Assembly (NCBI GenBank): GCA_964624145.1
Contig: CAZUXT010000031.1
Coordinates: forward strand, 1-39,346
From: WJMT01 sp964624145
GTDB taxonomy: Bacteria > Acidobacteriota > Aminicenantia > Aminicenantales > Aminicenantaceae
Direction of reading: 5' to 3'
Length of the DNA stretch: 39,346 nt
Positions 16,977-24,828 of the stretch are shown here, in pieces (position 1 is the first letter of the stretch; each line of letters opens with the position of its first letter). A program made the position numbers and the translations under genes. The notes below the pieces were generated by a model. It was given only the letters and a program-made list of their open reading frames with translations. It was not told where the DNA came from and searched no databases.

Positions 16977-17927
16977 CTAAAATAGATTCTTGCCTATTCG
17001 CCTCCACCTGATACCACCCTCAGGATTAAAAGAAAAATAGACCAGCTTAGCCCTTGCGACAACGTCATTAAGCGGAATCGGGCCCCAGTGACGCGAATCG
17101 AGACTGTTATCACGGTTGTCACCGAGGACAAAGCACTGCCCTTCAGGAACTGTAAAGCTCATGTCCTTTCTTTCGCTCCCCTTAATATAGGAGACAGCAT
17201 AAGTTCCCGAATCCCCTTCCTCATATAAAGTTATGGTTTCCTTATTAGTATTTTCACCATGCCTATTCTCTAAATCCGGACCCTCTTTACTTGATATATT
17301 TTGTTCGTTCACATAAAGGTCCATCCCTTTTATTTCGATTTTGTCTCCGGGAAGGCCGATAATCCTTTTAACATAAGGTATTGTCTTGTCTTTTGGATAC
17401 TTAAAAACAACCAGGTCACCTTTCTTTAAACCATGATTTTTTGCTGAATGATCGATTCTCCTGTTGGTCATGATTAAATCTCCGGGAAGCATCGTAGGAG
17501 TCATGCTTCCGGTTGTTATCCGATACGGTTGAGCAAGAAAACATATTTTAGACAGATCTGCAATTTGTCCTAGGGGGTAAGAACTCAGTAAAATGATGAG
17601 GAGGATGTAAATATAGAGCTTATTATAGAATTTCAACACATAATTATTCCCTATTCGTTTAGCATGCTTCCAGGCATCCACTGCTGCCCAGATGTATATA
17701 CCCAGACTGGTCAAGATAGACAGAAGAAGAAAAAGGATCATCATTTGGCCGGAACCTAAGACACTTATTTGGAAAAATAGAAAAGGGATGATTGAATAGA
17801 TTAAGAGTATGATGATCCCTTTCCTTGGTTTCCCGTTGTATACATGTCCCAAACCGGTTAAGAATAAAGATAGACCCAGAGCAAAAAGAGGTTTTCTTTT
17901 TTTGAACTTAATTTTTCTATCTTCCAT
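16977..17927 (-). CDS. lepB: Signal peptidase I with an extra N-terminal membrane module
   Basis: 316 residues. It cleaves Sec signal peptides at the outer face of the inner membrane. Catalytic Ser141 lies in 'TGSMTPTMLPGD' and general base Lys187 in 'PYVKRIIGLPGDK'. The late boxes 'VLGDNRDNSLDSRHWGPIP' are intact. Residues 12-90 add hydrophobic helices with 'LGLSLFLTGLGHVYNGKPRK', a motif usual in DUF6677/TM2-like small membrane proteins, ahead of the usual anchor helix at about 104-122. This N-terminal extension is longer than in ordinary LepB. It sits 26 bp after an anti-sigma gene in a sigma-factor operon, so it looks like a dedicated, stress-regulated peptidase and not the housekeeping enzyme. 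Confidence 0.88.
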   Translation of the reverse strand: MEDRKIKFKKRKPLFALGLSLFLTGLGHVYNGKPRKGIIILLIYSIIPFLFFQISVLGSGQMMILFLLLSILTSLGIYIWAAVDAWKHAKRIGNNYVLKFYNKLYIYILLIILLSSYPLGQIADLSKICFLAQPYRITTGSMTPTMLPGDLIMTNRRIDHSAKNHGLKKGDLVVFKYPKDKTIPYVKRIIGLPGDKIEIKGMDLYVNEQNISSKEGPDLENRHGENTNKETITLYEEGDSGTYAVSYIKGSERKDMSFTVPEGQCFVLGDNRDNSLDSRHWGPIPLNDVVARAKLVYFSFNPEGGIRWRRIGKNLF

Positions 17928-17953
17928 CTTTCATCCTTAATTAACCATCATTC

Positions 17954-18316
17954 TTATATAAATGAAGTTGAGAAGCTGAATATTTTTAAAAGCCCAAAGA
18001 CCAATCCGATTCCCACAAGCACCCATTGAACAGCTCTCGAATACAGTATCCTCTCAAGGAGAGGAAACCACTGATAAAAAGGATTGTCGCTCTTGGTTTC
18101 TTCCTCCCATATTTTGGCTACCACTCTGTCCGCGAAGCCAGGAGGTATCTTTGGTTCAATCACATCACGGACAAGGGAGTCCAATTCCGCAACTTGGGCT
18201 GCTATTTCAGAGCAGGCGCTGCAGGAAAGAACATGTTTTTTATCCTCTTGTCTCAATTCCCTGCCCCATGCAATATCTTCCTGGATAAGGCAACAGGGAC
18301 GCTGCGAATTTTTCAT
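17954..18316 (-). CDS. Membrane-anchored zinc-finger anti-sigma factor
   Basis: 120 residues. The motif 'HVLSCSACSE' (H-x3-C-x2-C, with an earlier Cys pair 'CCLIQED') matches the ZAS/HC2 zinc finger of anti-sigma factors. A membrane helix lies near the C-terminus ('WVLVGIGLVFGLLKIFSF'). It overlaps the sigma-factor stop by four bases (18313-18316). It should hold the co-encoded ECF sigma inactive at the membrane until a signal arrives. Only about eight residues follow the helix, so little of it lies in the periplasm and sensing may need a partner. Confidence 0.85.
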   Translation of the reverse strand: MKNSQRPCCLIQEDIAWGRELRQEDKKHVLSCSACSEIAAQVAELDSLVRDVIEPKIPPGFADRVVAKIWEEETKSDNPFYQWFPLLERILYSRAVQWVLVGIGLVFGLLKIFSFSTSFI

Positions 18317-18864
18317 AACACTTTCTCCTTTTCAAGAATTTGTCTCAAGATCTGTTTTCCCCGGAATACACGAGATTTTACAGTTCCCACAGGACATTCC
18401 TCGATATGCGCGATCTCTTCAAGCGATAGCTCTTCAAAATAGGATAGGACCACGGCAACATGAAGTTTTTCCGGGAGCTTGTTTATAGCATTTTGGACTT
18501 TGGAATACAGGTTGCGTTTTTCAACTATACCCTGTGGACTTTGTTCGAAATGATCTTGACTTCTCTCTATGGTACTGATGGGATGCTCCATCCTCCTCTT
18601 TTTTTTCACTTTTTCATTAATGGCGAGATTTCGGGCAATGGTGATGAGCCAGGAAGAGAAAGAAGCTCCCTTTTCCACATCAAAATCAGCAATATTTCTA
18701 TAGGCTCTCAGGAATGTCTCCTGGGCAAGGTCTTCCAGGAGCTGAGTTTGAAATAAAAATTTTCCCAGAAAGGAAAAAACCATTCTTTGGTAACGTATGA
18801 CCAGGAGTTTGAAGGCGTTCTTGTTGCCTTTTACGGACTGTTCAGCTAGAAAACTGTCATCCAT
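18313..18864 (-). CDS. ECF RNA polymerase sigma factor
   Basis: 183 residues. Region 2 covers about 8-90 ('AFKLLVIRYQRMVFSFLGKF', 'LEDLAQETFLRAYRNIADFD', 'FSSWLITIARNLAINE'). Region 4 covers about 125-178 ('LPEKLHVAVVLSYFEELSLE', 'IAHIEECPVGTVKSRVFRGK'). There is no region 1 or 3. It is the first gene of a leftward operon with its anti-sigma, a signal peptidase I and a membrane protein. A GGAAC element upstream suggests autoregulation. Confidence 0.92.
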   Translation of the reverse strand: MDDSFLAEQSVKGNKNAFKLLVIRYQRMVFSFLGKFLFQTQLLEDLAQETFLRAYRNIADFDVEKGASFSSWLITIARNLAINEKVKKKRRMEHPISTIERSQDHFEQSPQGIVEKRNLYSKVQNAINKLPEKLHVAVVLSYFEELSLEEIAHIEECPVGTVKSRVFRGKQILRQILEKEKVL

Positions 18865-18895
18865 GGACTCTTTTATTTTTCCCTTCTATATTGTT

Positions 18896-18921
18896 ATACA
18901 TTTGAGACAGTAAAAAGTTCC
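18896..18921 (-). promoter_or_regulatory. Possible ECF-type promoter of the sigma operon
   Basis: On the minus strand GGAACTT (from 18921) is followed about 16 bases later by TATAAC. GGAAC is the usual -35 core read by ECF sigma factors, so the operon may be autoregulated. The -10 assignment is loose. Confidence 0.35.
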
Positions 18922-19015
18922 CTCCTATTTTAGATGTGTCTGATAAATTCATAAAAACGGAACGTCTGTGGAATTTATTGAGTTTTTAAATAAGAAATCA
19001 TGATTTTACCGCTCA

Positions 19016-19393
19016 TTACATATCACTCTTTGAAAATATTTTATTTACAATTTCTATTAACTCAAATTCAAAAATCGGTTTGCTTAGTGTTCCTTCATGT
19101 TTTGTTTTTTTCAGTCGGGTGGATCTCAATAGATCTGAATTGCTGCTTAAATAGACAATAGGGATACCCTTTTCCTTACGAATCATCTTTGCCGCATCAA
19201 TACCGTCTAGGTTTCCTTTTAACTTGATATCCATGAGAATCAGGTCAAATCTTTTTTTTCTAGCTTTTTTTACAGCTTGTTCACCGCTGGAGACGATCTC
19301 AACATTATAAGGAAATTGAGATGTTAATGGAATTTTCAAATCAAGCGCAGTAATGTATTCATCCTCTGCTATGAGAATCTTTCTTTTTGGCAT
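19016..19393 (-). CDS. Single-domain response regulator
   Basis: The start is placed at 19393 (125 residues), where AAGGG lies eight bases upstream and the domain begins 'MPKRKILIAEDEYITALDL'. The longer frame to 19474 would add 27 residues unlike the family. It is a CheY-like receiver with acidic pair E/D in 'AEDE', phospho-acceptor Asp in 'DLILMDIKLKG', Ser in 'VYLSSNSD' and Lys in 'LSKPIFEFEL'. There is no output domain. It overlaps the 3' end of the histidine kinase by 35 bases, so the pair is coupled. It probably relays phosphate to another protein. Confidence 0.88.
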   Translation of the reverse strand: MPKRKILIAEDEYITALDLKIPLTSQFPYNVEIVSSGEQAVKKARKKRFDLILMDIKLKGNLDGIDAAKMIRKEKGIPIVYLSSNSDLLRSTRLKKTKHEGTLSKPIFEFELIEIVNKIFSKSDM

Positions 19394-20384
19394 ATTCATA
19401 TCCCTTAAAGATAATTCTGAAAGTTGTCCAGTCATTTTGTTCAAGGGTTGCTGTTCCTTCGATTTGTTGGGCAAGGTTTTTCACTAAATTCAATCCCGAC
19501 ACTTCCGTACTGTCAAAGTCAACACCGGCAGGTAATCCGACGCCATTATCCCGGTAAATGAGCTCATAGGTTTCCTCATCTAACATATGAAATCTTACTT
19601 CGATTTTGCCTTTTCTATCACCCGGAAAAGCATGCTTGATCGAATTGGTGAACAGCTCGTTAATGATAAGAGCTGTTGGAATGGCGGTATCCAACCCAAG
19701 GATCACATTTTTAACGTCCAGTTTCAAACTGACCCGCTGGCTCAGGCCGGATGATTGATAGATATCATTCAGGACATCTTCCAAATATTCCTTATAATCG
19801 ATACTGGCAAAATTTTTCGTGTGGTACAGTTTTTCATATACTCTTGCCATCATAAAGATGCGATTCCTGCTCTGGTCAAACAGACTGAGAATATGATCAT
19901 CGGTGATCTTTAGTGACTGCAGATGCAGTAAGCTGGCAACGAGTTGGAGGCTGTTTTTCACCCGGTGATGGATCTCGGTCAGGAGCATTGTCTTTTCCCG
20001 CAGCTCCTTTTTTAGTTCTGCTTCCGCCTTTTTGCGTTCGGTTATGTTGCGGACTATATTTAGAATGGCAGGTTTGCCCCGATAGGTAACGGGACTGGAG
20101 CTGATTTCCACCGGAATGATTTCACCTTGCTTGGTCCTGTGCTCGGTCTCAAAGACCTTTTTTTCATCTGATTTCATGCTTTTGATTAATTTGGCGATTT
20201 CATCTGCACTCAGATGGGAATCGATATCGACCGGTCCCATAGTCAGTAATTCTTCTCTGGAATAGTCTAAGTTCCTGACGGCCGCATCATTCACCTCCAC
20301 GAATTTTCCCTCAAAATCGATCACAGAGGCCGTATCGTTCATCCCGTCAATCAACTGTTTGTATTCTTTATTTGAATTTTTCAT
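19359..20384 (-). CDS. Soluble PAS-sensor histidine kinase (HisKA_2 type)
   Basis: 341 residues with no membrane segment, so a cytosolic sensor. A PAS domain spans 8-115 ('QLIDGMNDTASVIDFEGKFV', ending 'ILNIVRNITERKKAE'). The HisKA_2 box 'LLTEIHHRVKNSLQLVASL' places the phosphorylated His at 139/140. HATPase motifs are the N-box 'INELFTNSIKHAFPG' and G1 'YRDNGVGLPAG'. This kinase class often pairs with stand-alone receivers or PhyR-like systems, and here a receiver overlaps its end. The ligand of the PAS domain is not evident. Confidence 0.9.
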   Translation of the reverse strand: MKNSNKEYKQLIDGMNDTASVIDFEGKFVEVNDAAVRNLDYSREELLTMGPVDIDSHLSADEIAKLIKSMKSDEKKVFETEHRTKQGEIIPVEISSSPVTYRGKPAILNIVRNITERKKAEAELKKELREKTMLLTEIHHRVKNSLQLVASLLHLQSLKITDDHILSLFDQSRNRIFMMARVYEKLYHTKNFASIDYKEYLEDVLNDIYQSSGLSQRVSLKLDVKNVILGLDTAIPTALIINELFTNSIKHAFPGDRKGKIEVRFHMLDEETYELIYRDNGVGLPAGVDFDSTEVSGLNLVKNLAQQIEGTATLEQNDWTTFRIIFKGYEYAKKKDSHSRG

Positions 20385-20622
20385 TTTAAGCGCCTCATAG
20401 ATTTTTTATGATGACGGGTGAGTCAAAGCGTTAAATTCTTTTCCCTCTATTAAGCTGTATCATATATGATACACGTAGAAAACACATTACGTCAACCAGA
20501 AATCGCATAGAAAAAAGTCTATTAAAAAACATCTATCTCTTTATGCCTCCGGACTTGCGTAACGATCGGCCCTTTGACCGCAAATCCTAGCTATCCGATT
20601 ATTTGGGTTTTTTTATGAAAGC

Positions 20623-20651
20623 TTGACATGGATTTTTTGCCCTGATATAAA
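20623..20651 (+). promoter_or_regulatory. Near-consensus sigma70 promoter
   Basis: TTGACA at 20623-20628, a 17-bp spacer and TATAAA at 20646-20651. It is the strongest promoter seen in the window and lies 95 bp upstream of the crystallin-like gene. The remainder of the 360-bp intergenic stretch (20385-20745) shows no gene or clear structure. Confidence 0.75.
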
Positions 20652-20745
20652 CAATCATAATGTTAGGGATTACTGTTCGAGCAAACAAAGCAGAAAACCA
20701 ACATAAACCAAATAAGGAAATTCATATCTATAAAAGGAAGATGAA

Positions 20746-21153
20746 ATGAAAAATAGCAAAAATCTTTACATTTTAATTGGCTTACTTCTTTTGTTGGGAT
20801 TATCGCTTAATGTCTATGCAAGGGAACCCGAACATAACCAGGTGATTATTTATGAACACACCAATTACGAGGGGTCATACATTGTTCTCAGTTATGACAA
20901 GACCGTCAACAGCGTCGGTTCTTGGCACACGGACTCCGGAAAAAGCTGGAACGATAAGATCAGTTCAGTGAAAGTGGGAAAACATGCCAAACTCATACTC
21001 TATGCAGACAACTTGACTCACAACAACGGCGGCGCATCAATTGTATTTCAGGGAAACTGCAGTTCCATAAAAAAGATATCCAAGTTGAGTTCATATGGCT
21101 GGAACGACCGGGCCACTGGGCTTAAGGTACGAATGGCGGATTGTTACAGATAA
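20746..21153 (+). CDS. Exported beta/gamma-crystallin-type protein
   Basis: 135 residues with AAAGGAAG upstream. Signal peptide at 1-25 ('LYILIGLLLLLGLSLNVYA'). The mature part begins 'VIIYEHTNYEGSYIVLSYD', the tyrosine-corner strand of a crystallin Greek key. 'WNDKISSVKVG' matches the calcium motif (N/D)(N/D)xx(S/T)S. A second Greek key ends 'WNDRATGLKVR', where the last Ser is Gly, so one of the two calcium sites may be weakened. Two Cys (in 'FQGNCSSI' and the C-terminal 'ADCYR') could form a disulphide. It is a secreted calcium-binding or peptidase-inhibitor-I36-like protein. The strong upstream promoter predicts high expression. Confidence 0.82.
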   Translation: MKNSKNLYILIGLLLLLGLSLNVYAREPEHNQVIIYEHTNYEGSYIVLSYDKTVNSVGSWHTDSGKSWNDKISSVKVGKHAKLILYADNLTHNNGGASIVFQGNCSSIKKISKLSSYGWNDRATGLKVRMADCYR

Positions 21154-21201
21154 AATAACACGCAAGAGGAAGGCGCTGGAATTTTAATTTACTGATCTCT
21201 A

Positions 21202-21675
21202 TTATTTCGCTGCGATCATGGATATTTCGACTTTCGCATCTCTTACGAGTCCGGCCACCTGGACACACGCCCGCGCCGGAGGATCTTCGGGAAAAAAGGC
21301 GATATACGCTTTATTCATCTCTGCGTAATCTTCAAGGTCTGCCAGATAAACCGTGCACCTCACCGCATCACTGTAATCCATATTGGCCTGGCGAAGAATA
21401 AGACCGAGATTTTCCAGGCATTGTTTTGTTTGTGCCCCCACATCCTGAGGCAGTTCATTGGTCTCCGGGTCCATACCAATAGAGCCTGATAGGAATAAGA
21501 GATCCCCGAATTTGACGGCTGGGCTGAAAGGGCGTCCCTCAGCTTGCTCCATCTTAATGACTTCTTTTTGAACAGCCTCCTGCTCAGGTTCGGTCGCCTC
21601 TTCAGTCTGGCAGAAGCTAAAGGAAAAAATAAACACAATGATTAAAACAAGGATTCCTATGGGTATTTTTTTCAT
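21202..21675 (-). CDS. Exported RidA/YjgF-family protein
   Basis: The start is at 21675 because AGGAGG with good spacing precedes it and a signal sequence follows; the frame is open to 21744 without one. 157 residues. Residues 1-23 form a hydrophobic leader ('IGILVLIIVFIFSFSFC') with a Cys at the likely cleavage point but no standard lipobox, followed by a Glu-rich linker. The RidA domain covers about 40-157: 'GDLLFLSGSIGMDPETN', 'NLGLILRQANMDYSDAVRCT', 'YAEMNKAYIAFFPEDPPARA' and 'VEISMIA'. The Arg of 'PARACVQV' corresponds to the deaminase Arg of RidA. RidA removes reactive enamine/imine intermediates in the cytosol; an exported copy is atypical. No neighbour explains it. Confidence 0.85.
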   Translation of the reverse strand: MKKIPIGILVLIIVFIFSFSFCQTEEATEPEQEAVQKEVIKMEQAEGRPFSPAVKFGDLLFLSGSIGMDPETNELPQDVGAQTKQCLENLGLILRQANMDYSDAVRCTVYLADLEDYAEMNKAYIAFFPEDPPARACVQVAGLVRDAKVEISMIAAK

Positions 21676-21787
21676 TACTCCCTCCTGAAAGATGATGCCT
21701 GAATTAAATATCAATTGGCAATGAATGTCAATTAAGCAAAGCAATCCCGTCCCCCCTCTGTCACTGCGATGTTTTCATCGTACGATC

Positions 21788-21824
21788 GTCATTGCGAGTT
21801 TCCAAAGGAAAAGAAGCGATCTCC
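21788..21824. repeat. Degenerate copy of a dispersed 'GTCATTGCGAG' repeat
   Basis: GTCATTGCGAG ... AAGCGATCTC, related to the copies at 26144-26171 and 38018-38040. It lies between the RidA and toxin genes. Confidence 0.6.
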
Positions 21825-21850
21825 TCCTTAATTGAAAGAATATGAGTGAT

Positions 21851-22123
21851 TCATCGGTTCCTTACTTTTCTATAAATATCACGCCTGTGACCTATTTTAA
21901 TGACCCAAACAGTCAATATATTATCCTTTATTGAATAGACAATGCGGTAATTTCCCTGCCTTATTCGATACAAATCCTGATCAGATAGCTTTTCATGTCC
22001 TTGAGGTCTTGGATTTTCAGAAAGTGATTCAATTTTTTTTATAATACGCTTTAAGTCTTTATCAGGTATGTTTTTTATATCTTTGAGTACGGATTTCTTG
22101 AAATATATTTTATATGCGGCCAT
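21851..22123 (-). CDS. RelE/ParE-family toxin
   Basis: 90 residues from the ATG at 22123 ('MAAYKIYFKKSVLKDIKNIP'), which overlaps the antitoxin stop by 14 bases. The frame continues to 22147 but those residues do not match the family. It has RelE-fold landmarks: 'ESLSENPRPQGHEKLS', 'LYRIRQGNYRIVYSI' and a C-terminal 'VIKIGHRRDIYRKV' with the catalytic-type basic cluster (Arg/His/Arg-Arg/Tyr). It would cleave mRNA in the ribosome unless bound by the antitoxin. Confidence 0.92.
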   Translation of the reverse strand: MAAYKIYFKKSVLKDIKNIPDKDLKRIIKKIESLSENPRPQGHEKLSDQDLYRIRQGNYRIVYSIKDNILTVWVIKIGHRRDIYRKVRNR

Positions 22124-22343
22124 CTTTTTTGAGCTCTTTAAGAACATCTTTAAAGGGGATCAAAGGCTCGTTGACTCTCTTTTCAAAGGCAGCCAAATCC
22201 TCCGCATCTTCGGCAAGAGCCATTCTGACAGCTTCGTTTACTAGTTTGGACATGGACTTGGAGGTCTCAATGGATTTGATCTTTAAGGCTTTATGCAGGG
22301 CCGGGTCAAGATATATGGTTGCCCGTTTTGATAGGGTGTTCAT
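22110..22343 (-). CDS. Ribbon-helix-helix antitoxin
   Basis: 77 residues preceded by AAAGGAGG. The N-terminal strand and helices 'SKRATIYLDPALHKALKIKS' and 'SMSKLVNEAVRMALAED' form a ribbon-helix-helix DNA-binding fold; the C-terminal tail ('PFKDVLKELKKDG') would wrap the toxin. Gene order antitoxin-toxin with overlap is standard. A perfect 20-bp palindrome sits in the promoter and fits autoregulation by the complex. Confidence 0.92.
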   Translation of the reverse strand: MNTLSKRATIYLDPALHKALKIKSIETSKSMSKLVNEAVRMALAEDAEDLAAFEKRVNEPLIPFKDVLKELKKDGRI

Positions 22344-22369
22344 AAAAACCTCCTTTTATGATTCAATGG

Positions 22370-22396
22370 CATTATAACATTATAACGTTATAATGT
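22370..22396 (-). promoter_or_regulatory. Toxin-antitoxin operator/promoter
   Basis: ACATTATAACGTTATAATGT (22377-22396) is a perfect palindrome; an extra ATTATAAC half-site precedes it at 22371. On the minus strand TTGCGT, a 17-bp spacer and TATAAT overlap it, so the bound antitoxin would cover the promoter. Confidence 0.75.
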
Positions 22397-22408
22397 CTAT
22401 TACGCAAA
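22388..22408. repeat. 21-nt element shared with 36364-36384
   Basis: Identical over 21 bases (begins TTATAATGTCTATT, ends ACGCAAA) to a stretch in front of the truncated DUF4143 gene. It includes half of the antitoxin palindrome and the -35 box. A second element, TTCCTCAtAAGAAGTCAATT (22552-22571), recurs with one change at 35378-35397. Confidence 0.7.
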
Positions 22409-22623
22409 GGGGAGTTAATCATGATTGCATAATTCGGTTCTTCCAATTTGACTCCTCCCCTTATCCTGCGCAATCAGATAAACAATCCATTCGAGTTTTC
22501 TTTTTCGAATAGTGCTACTAAATGAAAAACAACTTGCGATTAGTATCCTGTCTTCCTCATAAGAAGTCAATTGACGAAGGCAGTAGAGTACAATTTATTA
22601 AAATAATTGGATTATAATCCACG

Positions 22624-22648
22624 AATTTATATAAATTACTTGCATTAG
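22624..22648. repeat. 25-nt repeat with 14-bp palindrome, copy 1
   Basis: AATTTATATAAATT (perfect palindrome) followed by aCTTGCATTAG. It recurs with one mismatch at 28406-28430. Here it lies 36 bp before the first DUF4143 ATPase and could be an operator. The remainder of 22409-22683 holds no gene that I can support. Confidence 0.65.
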
Positions 22649-22683
22649 GCTCCGAAATTTGCTATTTTAAGAAGCAAAAGGAC

Positions 22684-23814
22684 ATGAAGATACCACGCGC
22701 TATCCAATCTAATATCTTAAAAAAACTCCAACCCAATAAAGTAGTGGTCATCTATGGTCCCAGACAAGTGGGAAAAACAACCCTCCTTCATCATATACTG
22801 CCACAACTCAAAGAAGATTACGTGTTCCTATCAGGAGAGGACAGAACTGTTCAGCCCTGGCTTGCCAGTCAATCCATAGAAAAACTCAGAGAAAATATAG
22901 GCAAGAAAAAGATTTTAATCATTGATGAGGCTCAAAAAGTGCCTGAAATCGGCTTAAATCTAAAATTGATTGTCGATCATATAAAGGGTATCAAAGTTTT
23001 GGCGACAGGTTCTTCTTCATTTGAACTGGCTCATCAGGTGGGTGAACCCCTGGTAGGGCGGAAATGGCAGTATTATCTCTATCCCATAGCCCAATTGGAG
23101 ATGAACCAACTTGAGGCGCCGTATCAAACCAAAAGCCGGCTTGAATCGCGGTTGATTTATGGAGCCTATCCTGAAGTAATAACCACAAAGGATGTGGCTT
23201 TGAAACGGGAGCTGCTGAATTCAATCGTGGACAGCTATCTTTACAGGGATATATTAGAACTAAACGGCATTAGAAAGCCGCGCAAGATTATCGACGTTTT
23301 GAAAATGCTGGCATTTCAAATCGGCAGTGAGGTCTCTTTAAGCGAATTAGGGAATAACGTTAATATGGATCTAAAAACCATAGAAAAATACCTTGATCTG
23401 TTAGAGAAAGTCTTTGTTATAAGAAAAGTTAACGGCTTTTCCAGAAACTTGAGAAAAGAAATAACTAAAAATTCCCGCTATTACTTTTTTGATAACGGCA
23501 TCCGAAACGCTCTTATCAATAATTTTAATGATTTGAAGACCAGAAATGATATTGGACAGCTGTGGGAGAACTATTTGTTTATGGAGCGGATCAAAAAACA
23601 GCACTATCAAAATATCCTTGTGAACCGGTATTTCTGGCGAACGTATACTCAACAGGAAATTGACTTAGTTGAAGAAAGAGAGGGCAAACTCTTTGGGTAT
23701 GAGTTCAAATGGGGAAGTAAACTAGGTAAACATCCCACAGAATGGCGCAGAGCTTATCCGGGAGCTGAATATAAAACCATAAATCAGGACAATTATTTGG
23801 ATTTTATAACCTGA
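22684..23814 (+). CDS. AAA+ ATPase with DUF4143 domain (copy 1)
   Basis: 376 residues, full length. Walker A 'GPRQVGKTT' at 25-33, Walker B 'ILIIDEAQKV' near 77-86, sensor 'VLATGSSSFEL', then 'LIYGAYPEVITT' and the DUF4143 nuclease-like region with 'RYYFFDNGIRNALI', 'LWENYLFMERI' and 'QEIDLVEEREGKLFGYEFKW', where E/D...E-x-K resembles a PD-(D/E)xK core. These proteins are common in mobile or accessory DNA; their role is not firmly known. Two relatives lie in the window (26259 intact, 35421 truncated) and they are not close copies of each other. Confidence 0.9.
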   Translation: MKIPRAIQSNILKKLQPNKVVVIYGPRQVGKTTLLHHILPQLKEDYVFLSGEDRTVQPWLASQSIEKLRENIGKKKILIIDEAQKVPEIGLNLKLIVDHIKGIKVLATGSSSFELAHQVGEPLVGRKWQYYLYPIAQLEMNQLEAPYQTKSRLESRLIYGAYPEVITTKDVALKRELLNSIVDSYLYRDILELNGIRKPRKIIDVLKMLAFQIGSEVSLSELGNNVNMDLKTIEKYLDLLEKVFVIRKVNGFSRNLRKEITKNSRYYFFDNGIRNALINNFNDLKTRNDIGQLWENYLFMERIKKQHYQNILVNRYFWRTYTQQEIDLVEEREGKLFGYEFKWGSKLGKHPTEWRRAYPGAEYKTINQDNYLDFIT

Positions 23815-23866
23815 ACCTATTTCCGGTTGTTTGCATATTACCCATCAAAATAGGACAAAATGCCTA

Positions 23867-23895
23867 TTGACTAAAACTCCTGCACAAGGTATTCG
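23867..23895 (+). promoter_or_regulatory. Possible promoter of the ABC exporter operon
   Basis: TTGACT at 23867-23872, a 17-bp spacer and TATTCG at 23890-23895. The -10 box is weak; TATATAAA lies slightly downstream. Confidence 0.4.
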
Positions 23896-23916
23896 TATAT
23901 AAAATGGAGACCAATG

Positions 23917-24828
23917 ATGAACGTAGTTGAAATCGAAAACGTGACAAAGACCTTCGGCTCGGTCACAGCTGTGGATGAATTGTCCCTCAATGTCCCGAAA
24001 GGGTGCATTTACGGTTTCATCGGGCCCAATGGGTCAGGAAAAACCACCACTCTGCGGATGATCATGAACATTTTCTACCCGGATTCAGGGGCCATACGAA
24101 CGTTCGGTGAGAAAATGAAAGGGACCAGTACCGACCGCATCGGCTATCTCCCGGAAGAGCGGGGCATGTACAAGAAGATGAAGGTGCGCGACCTCCTCAA
24201 GTTTTACGGGGAACTCAAATGCGGACATAAAGTGGACAAAGACGTGGACTACTGGCTTGAGCGGCTGGAACTCAGCGATTGGAGCCAAAAAAGAATCGAG
24301 ACCCTGAGCAAAGGGATGGGGCAGAAGGTCCAGTTTATCTCGACCATTGTGGCCAAACCCGAGCTTATCATCCTGGACGAACCTTTTACGGGTCTGGATC
24401 CGGTCAATGTGGAAGTGATCAAAGACGCTGTTCTTGACCTCAGGTCCGATGGATCCACAGTGATCTTCAGCACCCATGACATGAATGTGGCTGAGAATAT
24501 GTGCGATTTCATATTCATGATATTCAAAGGACAAAAAGTCCTGGACGGAACTCTGGCATCGATCCAGAAAAATTACGGAAGCGACACGCTCCGCATCCGG
24601 ACAGAAGGCGGAAGATCCTCCCTGGACAACATAGAAGGCGTGGATAAGATCACAGACTTCGGAAAACTCCAGGAGCTGCGTATCCACCCGGGATTCGATC
24701 ATCAAAAAACACTGAGCCAGATCATGTCCCGCACTCAGGTCTACAGCTTTGAACTGGCCACGCCCACGCTGTATGACATTTTCCTCAGAATTGCCGGGCC
24801 CGAAGCCGAGGAGCACTCCGATGCGTAA
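23917..24828 (+). CDS. ABC transporter ATP-binding protein (NatA/DrrA-like)
   Basis: ATGs at 23914 and 23917; GGAGA at 23906-23910 favours 23917. About 303 residues. Walker A 'GPNGSGKTTT', Q-loop region 'IGYLPEERGMYKKM', signature 'LSKGMGQKVQ', Walker B 'LIILDEPFTGLDPVN' and switch 'FSTHDMNVAE'. The C-terminal ~80 residues form the extension typical of drug/sodium exporters of the ABC-2 class. It powers the permease encoded next, whose start overlaps this stop by eight bases. The substrate is not evident. Confidence 0.93.
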   Translation: MNVVEIENVTKTFGSVTAVDELSLNVPKGCIYGFIGPNGSGKTTTLRMIMNIFYPDSGAIRTFGEKMKGTSTDRIGYLPEERGMYKKMKVRDLLKFYGELKCGHKVDKDVDYWLERLELSDWSQKRIETLSKGMGQKVQFISTIVAKPELIILDEPFTGLDPVNVEVIKDAVLDLRSDGSTVIFSTHDMNVAENMCDFIFMIFKGQKVLDGTLASIQKNYGSDTLRIRTEGGRSSLDNIEGVDKITDFGKLQELRIHPGFDHQKTLSQIMSRTQVYSFELATPTLYDIFLRIAGPEAEEHSDA

